7,115 nt of DNA from Desulfobacteria bacterium (lineage in GTDB: Bacteria > Desulfobacterota > Desulfobacteria > Desulfobacterales > C00003060). A program made the translations under genes and the position numbers. Positions 1-4,131 of this stretch are shown piece by piece; within the stretch, counting starts at the first letter, position 1, and every line of letters begins with the position of its first letter. The stretch covers positions 1 through 7,115 of the forward strand of contig JAQYWL010000358.1 in NCBI GenBank assembly GCA_030145035.1, read 5' to 3'. The notes beneath the pieces were generated by a model, which did no database searches, was not told where the DNA came from, and saw only the letters and a program-made list of their open reading frames with translations.

Positions 1-40
1 CAAATAAAGGAAGGGTGAACTTAGGGGCTTCGCCCCAATT

Positions 41-100
41 GGCCTGCCCTGGCGCTCACACCAATATATAAACACATAGCCTATTAGCCAGGTCTGGGCC
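41..100. repeat. Imperfect GC-rich inverted repeat upstream of hemL
   Basis: The arm GGCCTGCCCTGGC (41-53) can pair with GCCAGGTCTGGGCC (87-100). This gives a 6-bp CCTGGC/GCCAGG stem, a small TGC/TCTG internal loop and a 4-bp GGCC/GGCC stem. The loop is about 33 bases and AT-rich, and includes a TATATAAA stretch. If hemL is transcribed from upstream, this could fold in its leader. The loop is long and no T-tract follows, so it is not a standard terminator. I cannot name a known riboswitch here, and chance pairing is possible. Confidence 0.25.
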
Positions 101-102
101 AG

Positions 103-134
103 GGAGTATTGGAGTTATGGAGTACTGGAGTTAT
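103..134. repeat. 16-base tandem duplication, two copies
   Basis: GGAGTATTGGAGTTAT (103-118) is followed directly by GGAGTACTGGAGTTAT (119-134). The copies differ at one base. Each copy also has an internal GGAGT echo. The array ends just before the hemL ribosome binding site (AAGGAGAGG, 142-150). It is noncoding. The GGAG cores resemble Shine-Dalgarno sequences, but no start codon and frame use them. The origin is unknown; it may be local slippage or a dispersed short repeat of this lineage. Confidence 0.8.
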
Positions 135-162
135 GGTTTTGAAGGAGAGGGGATTGTTGTAG

Positions 163-1452
163 ATGAAGCAGTACGTCTCTGAAAAACTGTTTGTACAGGC
201 CCAAAAGGTCATCCCTGGTGGTGTGAACAGTCCGGTGCGGGCTTGCCGTTCAGTGGGTGCAAACCCCGTCTTTATCCAGCGAGCCGAGGGCTCCGGGGTG
301 TTCGATGCCGATGGCAATGCCTATATAGACTATGTCGGCTCCTGGGGCCCCATGATTTTGGGGCACCGCCATCCTGAGGTGATAGCGGCCATCCAACGGG
401 TGCTGGAGCGAGGAACCAGCTTTGGGGCCCCCACAGACCTTGAAATAGAACTGGCCGAGATGGTCATCGAGGCGGTTCCATCAGTGGAGATGGTCCGGAT
501 GGTCAACTCTGGCACCGAGGCCACCATGAGCGCCATTCGCCTGGCACGGGGCGTCACGGGGAGGGACCTGCTGATTAAGTTCGACGGTTGCTATCATGGC
601 CACGCAGATACCCTCCTAATAGCAGCAGGCTCCGGGGTGGCGACACTGGGCATCCCCGGTAGCCCCGGTGTCCCTGATGCGTTCGTGCAAAACACCCTTT
701 CCCTTCCATACAACGATGCAGAGCGAGTAACCGACGTGGTTTCCAAACAGGGTGACAACATTGCGGCCATTATTGTTGAACCTGTGGCAGGAAACATGGG
801 TCTTGTTCCGCCTGAGCCCGGGTTCTTAGAGACCTTGAGGGCCTTAACGCAGGACTACGGGATCATTCTTATATTTGATGAGGTCATGACAGGCTTCCGT
901 GTTGCTTATGGTGGCGCCCAGGCCCTCTACGATCTCATGCCGGATCTCACCTGCATGGGCAAGGTCATTGGGGGCGGACTCCCGGTAGGGGCATACGGCG
1001 GAAGGAAAGAGATCATGAAGAAAGTCGCCCCTGAGGGACCGGTCTATCAGGCCGGGACCCTTTCCGGGAACCCGCTGGCCATGGCAGCCGGAATCGCCAC
1101 CCTGAAATGTTTGCAGAAGCCCGGGTTCTATGAAACCCTGGAAGTCGGATCAGCCATGCTGGAGGCGGGCCTCAGGGAGACTGTTGGCAAGGCAGGGCTG
1201 CCCGCAGTGACCAGTCGGGTCGGTTCCATGATGGGGCTCTTTTTCACTGAAAAGCGTGTTTCAAACTTTGCCGAAGCCCGGACAAGTGATCTGACGATGT
1301 TTGCCAAATATTTCAAAGGGATGCTGGAACGGGGAATCTACCTGGCCCCATCTCAATACGAGGCTCTTTTCGTCTCAAGTGCCCACAGTGAAGTGGACAT
1401 CGAGGCGACGATCCTGGCAGCCACAGAGGTTTTTGGTACTCTGCGAATTTAG
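163..1452 (+). CDS. hemL: Glutamate-1-semialdehyde 2,1-aminomutase
   Basis: This PLP enzyme converts glutamate-1-semialdehyde to 5-aminolevulinate, the last step of the C5 route to heme and other tetrapyrroles; it is cytosolic. The 429-residue length is normal for HemL, a class III (subgroup II) aminotransferase fold. Visible hallmarks are the N-terminal PGGVNSPVR segment (18-26), NSGTEA (115-120) for cofactor phosphate binding, YHGH (144-147), the IFDEVMTGFR segment with Asp239 expected to contact the pyridine nitrogen, and GKVIGGGLPVGAYGG with the Schiff-base lysine at Lys267. The start is firm: ATG follows AAGGAGAGG by 12 bases, and an in-frame TAG lies directly upstream. It is separated from the ATP synthase genes by 97 bases without a clear terminator, so readthrough into them is possible. 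No disruption is seen. Confidence 0.97.
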   Translation: MKQYVSEKLFVQAQKVIPGGVNSPVRACRSVGANPVFIQRAEGSGVFDADGNAYIDYVGSWGPMILGHRHPEVIAAIQRVLERGTSFGAPTDLEIELAEMVIEAVPSVEMVRMVNSGTEATMSAIRLARGVTGRDLLIKFDGCYHGHADTLLIAAGSGVATLGIPGSPGVPDAFVQNTLSLPYNDAERVTDVVSKQGDNIAAIIVEPVAGNMGLVPPEPGFLETLRALTQDYGIILIFDEVMTGFRVAYGGAQALYDLMPDLTCMGKVIGGGLPVGAYGGRKEIMKKVAPEGPVYQAGTLSGNPLAMAAGIATLKCLQKPGFYETLEVGSAMLEAGLRETVGKAGLPAVTSRVGSMMGLFFTEKRVSNFAEARTSDLTMFAKYFKGMLERGIYLAPSQYEALFVSSAHSEVDIEATILAATEVFGTLRI

Positions 1453-1549
1453 GGATTGACTTGTAAGCCGTGATATGGTACGAGGCGCTTGATTCACCAG
1501 AAGCCGGATATTTTGCCCTAGACGGTCTTTTGGGTAAGCGCTCTTTGTC

Positions 1550-1768
1550 ATGAAAAAAGAGACCAAGAAACTGTTCAGGGAGCTATTCTATTACAGTAGC
1601 TTGAGCTTTTCCATTGCCCTGTCCATTGTTATCGGCCTGGGCATTGGGTACTGGCTCGACGCTCGGTATGACACCTCTCCGCTGCTCACACTTGTCTTTC
1701 TTGGTCTTGGCGTCATTGCCGGATTTCGCAATATATACCTGGCCATGAAAAAGAGCCGGAAACTGTAA
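1550..1768 (+). CDS. atpZ: AtpZ/AtpI-family small membrane protein
   Basis: This 72-residue protein has a basic N-terminus and two predicted membrane helices (about 15-35 and 43-64). The family-typical GIGYWLD motif (31-37) ends the first helix, and a G-x-IAGFRNIY segment (about 54-63) lies in the second. This is the pattern of the AtpZ family (ATPase_gene1), which sits at the front of many bacterial ATP synthase operons. Family members are proposed to help assemble the c-ring or handle Mg2+/Ca2+ together with AtpI. An in-frame TAA at 1535-1537 with no intervening start codon fixes the ATG. The ribosome binding site is weak (GGGTAAG about 11 bases upstream). It is the first gene of the cluster and lies 17 bases before atpI. 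The family assignment is firm, but the molecular role is inferred from the family. Confidence 0.88.
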   Translation: MKKETKKLFRELFYYSSLSFSIALSIVIGLGIGYWLDARYDTSPLLTLVFLGLGVIAGFRNIYLAMKKSRKL

Positions 1769-1780
1769 GAGGAAAACCTC
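1769..1780 (+). promoter_or_regulatory. Small hairpin covering the atpI ribosome binding site
   Basis: GAGG-AAAA-CCTC is a perfect 4-bp stem with a four-base loop, between the atpZ stop and the atpI GTG start at 1786. The only Shine-Dalgarno-like bases for atpI (AAGAGG, 1767-1772) form its left arm. Ribosomes finishing atpZ would melt it, which would couple translation of the two genes. The stem is short and may be chance. Confidence 0.25.
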
Positions 1781-1785
1781 AGACC

Positions 1786-2172
1786 GTGCGTATAGAAAGG
1801 AAACTGCTCAGATTTATCACGTTGACGAACTGGATCCTTTTTTGTGTGGTGACCATCTCCGGCTTTATCCTGGCACCAGGGGCGTTTGCCTGGGGAATCT
1901 TAGCGGGCGGCTTCATTGTAACCATTAATTTTCAGCTTTTATATCAGTCCCTTAAGAAGGCCCTGACCCCGCCCAATGTCGGCAACAGTAGAGTGATTTT
2001 GGGTAAGTATTATATCCGTTTCCTGGCCAGTGCTGTCATCATATATGTACTGATATCGGATCATTATGTAAATCCCCTTGGACTCATTATCGGCCTTTCC
2101 GTGGTGGTTACGAGCATCTTTATAGCAACGTTTAATGAAATAAGGAAAATCATTTTCAAGGAGGCGGCGTGA
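1786..2172 (+). CDS. atpI: ATP synthase subunit I (AtpI-like)
   Basis: This is a 128-residue membrane protein with a short basic N-terminus and four predicted helices (about 11-30, 33-54, 74-92 and 96-116). The segments GILAGGFIVTINFQLL, YIRFLASAVIIYVLI and NPLGLIIGLSVVV match the layout of the ATP synthase I family, which lies next to the F0 genes. AtpI proteins are thought to act as a chaperone for c-ring assembly and are usually not part of the finished enzyme. The start is GTG; the N-terminal RKLLRFITLTNW is what the family begins with, and no better start lies upstream. It follows atpZ by 17 bases and ends one base before the atpB start. Its 3' end holds the atpB ribosome binding site AAGGAGG (2158-2164), so the two genes are tightly linked. 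Sequence conservation in this family is low, so the call rests on topology and position. Confidence 0.88.
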   Translation: MRIERKLLRFITLTNWILFCVVTISGFILAPGAFAWGILAGGFIVTINFQLLYQSLKKALTPPNVGNSRVILGKYYIRFLASAVIIYVLISDHYVNPLGLIIGLSVVVTSIFIATFNEIRKIIFKEAA

Positions 2173-2173
2173 T

Positions 2174-2863
2174 ATGGAACATCCAATTCTTTTCCTAGTG
2201 AAGCTATTTGAGCTTATTGGCTTGGGAGATTTTGCCCACCACTATCCCCACGTGATCTATACATGGTTTGTAATGATCATCCTGATAGTGTTTGCGTTTT
2301 TTGCCACCAAGGGAATAAGCATGATTCCGACCGGGTGGCAAAACGTTTTTGAGACCATCATCGGAGGTCTGGAGGAGTTCACCGTGGACATTACCGGTGA
2401 GGACGGCCGCCGCTTCTTTCCAATCCTTGCCACCGTGTTCATCTATATCTTTGTGTGCAATCTTATAGGCCTGATGCCAGGGTTACTTCCCCCTACCGCC
2501 AACCTTAATACGACCCTGTCTATTGCAATCCCCATATTTATTGCGACGCATGTGATTGGCGTGTTGACTCACGGTCCCAAGTACATCAAGCAGTTTACGG
2601 GGCCGATATGGTGGTTGGCGCCGCTTATGTTGGTGCTCGAAACAATAGGCCATCTGGCTCGAATCATGTCGCTCAGCATCCGTCTTTTTGGAAACATGAT
2701 GGGTAAGGAACTCGTTTTGGGGATTCTCTTCATGCTGGCAGGCGCCTTTTTTGCCCCGTTCCCCATGCTGGTCCTGGGCCTCCTTGTGTGCTTTATTCAG
2801 GCCTTTGTGTTTTACCTGCTTTCTACGATGTACTTTACTCTTGCATTGGAAGAAGCCCATTAA
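2174..2863 (+). CDS. atpB: F0F1 ATP synthase subunit a
   Basis: Subunit a forms the ion half-channels beside the rotating c-ring in the inner membrane. At 229 residues it has the usual compact bacterial length, with about five or six hydrophobic helices. The hallmark MSLSIRLFGNMMGKEL carries the essential arginine at Arg170 (E. coli Arg210). Glu179 aligns with E. coli Glu219, and Gln209 in FIQAFVF aligns with Gln252. The E. coli His245 position is glycine here (Gly202), a common alternative. The start is firm: AAGGAGG lies nine bases before ATG. The gene ends in three consecutive in-frame TAA codons (2861-2869), a robust stop. It follows atpI with a one-base gap and precedes atpE by 34 bases. 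The distal FTLALEEAH end is typical. Confidence 0.96.
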   Translation: MEHPILFLVKLFELIGLGDFAHHYPHVIYTWFVMIILIVFAFFATKGISMIPTGWQNVFETIIGGLEEFTVDITGEDGRRFFPILATVFIYIFVCNLIGLMPGLLPPTANLNTTLSIAIPIFIATHVIGVLTHGPKYIKQFTGPIWWLAPLMLVLETIGHLARIMSLSIRLFGNMMGKELVLGILFMLAGAFFAPFPMLVLGLLVCFIQAFVFYLLSTMYFTLALEEAH

Positions 2864-2897
2864 TAATAAATCTTTAAAGTAAAGGAGGGGAGAATCT

Positions 2898-3263
2898 ATG
2901 TTCAAGAAACTGTCATTTTCCACCCTGGGGTCTGCGTTTTTGCTGTTTGCCCTTTGCACGGTGGCCTATGCTGCGGAAGAGACGGCCATTGCCGGCCTTA
3001 AGTACTTCGCGGTATCCGTATTTGCCGCCGGCGTCCCTATTGGCATCGCAGCCTTTGGATGCGGTATCGGCATGGGTAATGCAATCAGGGGTGGCCTTGA
3101 AGGTATTGCCAGGAACCCTGAGGCATCGGGTAAGGTGACCGTAACCATGTTGATTGGTCTGGCCTTGGTCGAGGCCCTGGCTATCTACACCCTGGTTATC
3201 GCGTTGATCCTGATCTACGCGCATCCGCAGGCCGCAACGATCGCAAAACTGTTCGCCCATTAA
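2898..3263 (+). CDS. atpE: F0F1 ATP synthase subunit c, with N-terminal leader
   Basis: Subunit c builds the membrane rotor. The 121-residue product is longer than the roughly 80-residue E. coli protein because of an N-terminal extension (1-26) that looks like a signal peptide: Lys-Lys, a hydrophobic core, then AYA-AEE with likely cleavage after Ala25 or Ala26. The mature hairpin has helix 1 with the glycine repeat GCGIGMGNAIRGG (about 54-66), the polar loop ARNPEASGK (71-79), and helix 2 with the ion-carrying carboxylate Glu92 in VEALAIY. Two Na+ ligands of Na+-type rings are replaced (Gln to Met59, Ser to Ala93), so proton use is inferred. ATG at 2898 follows AAGGAGGGG by seven bases, one of the best ribosome sites in the window, which fits the high copy number of c. 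It is the last gene of its unit, just before a strong terminator. Confidence 0.96.
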   Translation: MFKKLSFSTLGSAFLLFALCTVAYAAEETAIAGLKYFAVSVFAAGVPIGIAAFGCGIGMGNAIRGGLEGIARNPEASGKVTVTMLIGLALVEALAIYTLVIALILIYAHPQAATIAKLFAH

Positions 3264-3278
3264 TTAAAGAGAAACACG

Positions 3279-3330
3279 ACGGGGTTGCCCAGCCTGCTGA
3301 AGGCAGTGTGCAACCCCGTTTCTTTTTTTA
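3279..3330 (+). terminator. Intrinsic terminator of the atpZ-atpI-atpB-atpE unit
   Basis: A perfect 10-bp stem, ACGGGGTTGC (3279-3288) with GCAACCCCGT (3310-3319), is followed by a T-rich tail TTTCTTTTTTTA up to 3330. The 21-base loop contains a second small stem (CTGC 3294-3297 with GCAG 3303-3306), so the structure is an extended hairpin. It begins 15 bases after the atpE stop. This ends the F0 transcript and makes it unlikely that rex is mainly transcribed with the atp genes. Confidence 0.93.
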
Positions 3331-3388
3331 CCTTGTTTTAAGCTCCTTTTTACAATGCCTACCCGTATCCTCTTCAAAAAAATCGTAA

Positions 3389-3432
3389 ACCAGTATGGTA
3401 AAGCGTATTTTCAATAGGATACCAATTTGGTA
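3389..3432. promoter_or_regulatory. Paired dyads ACCA-N3-TGGT upstream of rex (possible operator)
   Basis: ACCAGTATGGT (3389-3399) and ACCAATTTGGT (3421-3431) share the dyad ACCA-N3-TGGT. The second extends to 6-bp arms, TACCAA/TTGGTA (3420-3432). Their centres are 32 bp apart, about three helical turns, which would put both on the same DNA face. They lie in the only stretch able to hold the rex promoter. A weak candidate promoter, TTTTCA (3408-3413), 17 bases, TACATA (3431-3436), would overlap the second dyad. Neither dyad matches the known Rex operator (TTGTGA-N6-TCACAA), so the binding protein, if any, is unknown. Confidence 0.35.
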
Positions 3433-3456
3433 CATATCGACTGAAGAATTGTTCCC

Positions 3457-4131
3457 GTGAAAAATGTGAAAATTCCTTCGATCGCAATCACTCGCCTGTC
3501 GCTTTATGCAAGAAATCTTAAGCTGTTAGACCAGAAGGGCGTAGAAGTGGTCTCGTCGGTGCGCCTGGCCGACATCTGCGGCATTAATCCCGCACAGATC
3601 CGGAAGGATTTGGCCTATTTTGGTCAATTCGGAGTCAGGGGCGTTGGCTATTATGTAAAAGAACTCCTGTTTGAGATTGGAAAGATCCTTGGCCTGGACA
3701 AAGAATGGCGTTTGGCTTTGGTGGGGGTGGGGAATCTTGGCTTTGCCCTCTTAAGGCATGCCCAGTTTGTAAACCACGGTTACACCTTTGTGGCAGCATT
3801 CGATAGAAAACCGAAGAGAGTCGGCATAAAAATTGGGGATGTAGAGGTTGCGCCCCTGGAAGAGATGAATCGTCTGGTCAAGGAAAGGGGCGTAGAGATC
3901 GGGGTGATTGCCGTAATGCCGGGATCGGCTCAGGAGGCCGCGGACATGCTGATAGGGGCTGGGATTTGCGGCATTCTGAATTTTGCACCCATCCAGCTCC
4001 AGTGCCCGGCCCATGTCTTTGTCGAAAACGTAGATTTTAGCCTCAAGTTGGATGTCCTTCGTTACAGGTTCACCTCCGTAAAATCTCGACGGAAGCGTAG
4101 CCATTCAAAACCCCCGCAGCTCCTTGCTTAG
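3457..4131 (+). CDS. rex: Redox-sensing transcriptional repressor Rex
   Basis: Rex is a dimeric repressor that leaves DNA when NADH rises relative to NAD+, so it ties expression of energy and fermentation genes to redox state. The 224-residue product has the N-terminal winged helix (about 1-80), including NPAQIRKDLAYFGQFGVRGVGY (44-65). The Rossmann domain follows, with GVGNLG (90-95), AFD ending at Asp116, and NFAP (175-178). The C-terminal tail (about 205-224) is basic, and its last codons overlap uvrA on the other strand. The start is GTG. A second in-frame GTG lies three codons on (3466), and TGA at 3442-3444 rules out longer forms. Neither GTG has a strong ribosome site (only GAAGAA), so the exact start is uncertain by three residues. 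It is separated from the atp unit by a terminator and likely has its own promoter. Confidence 0.95.
   Translation: MKNVKIPSIAITRLSLYARNLKLLDQKGVEVVSSVRLADICGINPAQIRKDLAYFGQFGVRGVGYYVKELLFEIGKILGLDKEWRLALVGVGNLGFALLRHAQFVNHGYTFVAAFDRKPKRVGIKIGDVEVAPLEEMNRLVKERGVEIGVIAVMPGSAQEAADMLIGAGICGILNFAPIQLQCPAHVFVENVDFSLKLDVLRYRFTSVKSRRKRSHSKPPQLLA

Noticed and set aside
24..36. GGGGC-TTC-GCCCC hairpin as a terminator of an upstream gene
   Set aside because: The stem is only five bp and no T-tract follows on either strand.
1456..1484. Promoter for atpZ starting at TTGACT (1456-1461)
   Set aside because: At 17-base spacing the -10 is TACGAG, a poor match; the better TATGGT lies only 12 bases away. Not supportable without start-site data.
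1453..1549. Rex operator upstream of atpZ
   Set aside because: Isolated GTGA and TCAC elements exist but are about 20 bases apart, not the TTGTGA-N6-TCACAA arrangement.
2483..2959. 158-codon open frame on the minus strand opposite atpB and atpE
   Set aside because: It lies antisense to two clearly conserved genes, has a composition poor in hydrophobic residues and rich in His, Lys and Arg, and no recognisable motif.
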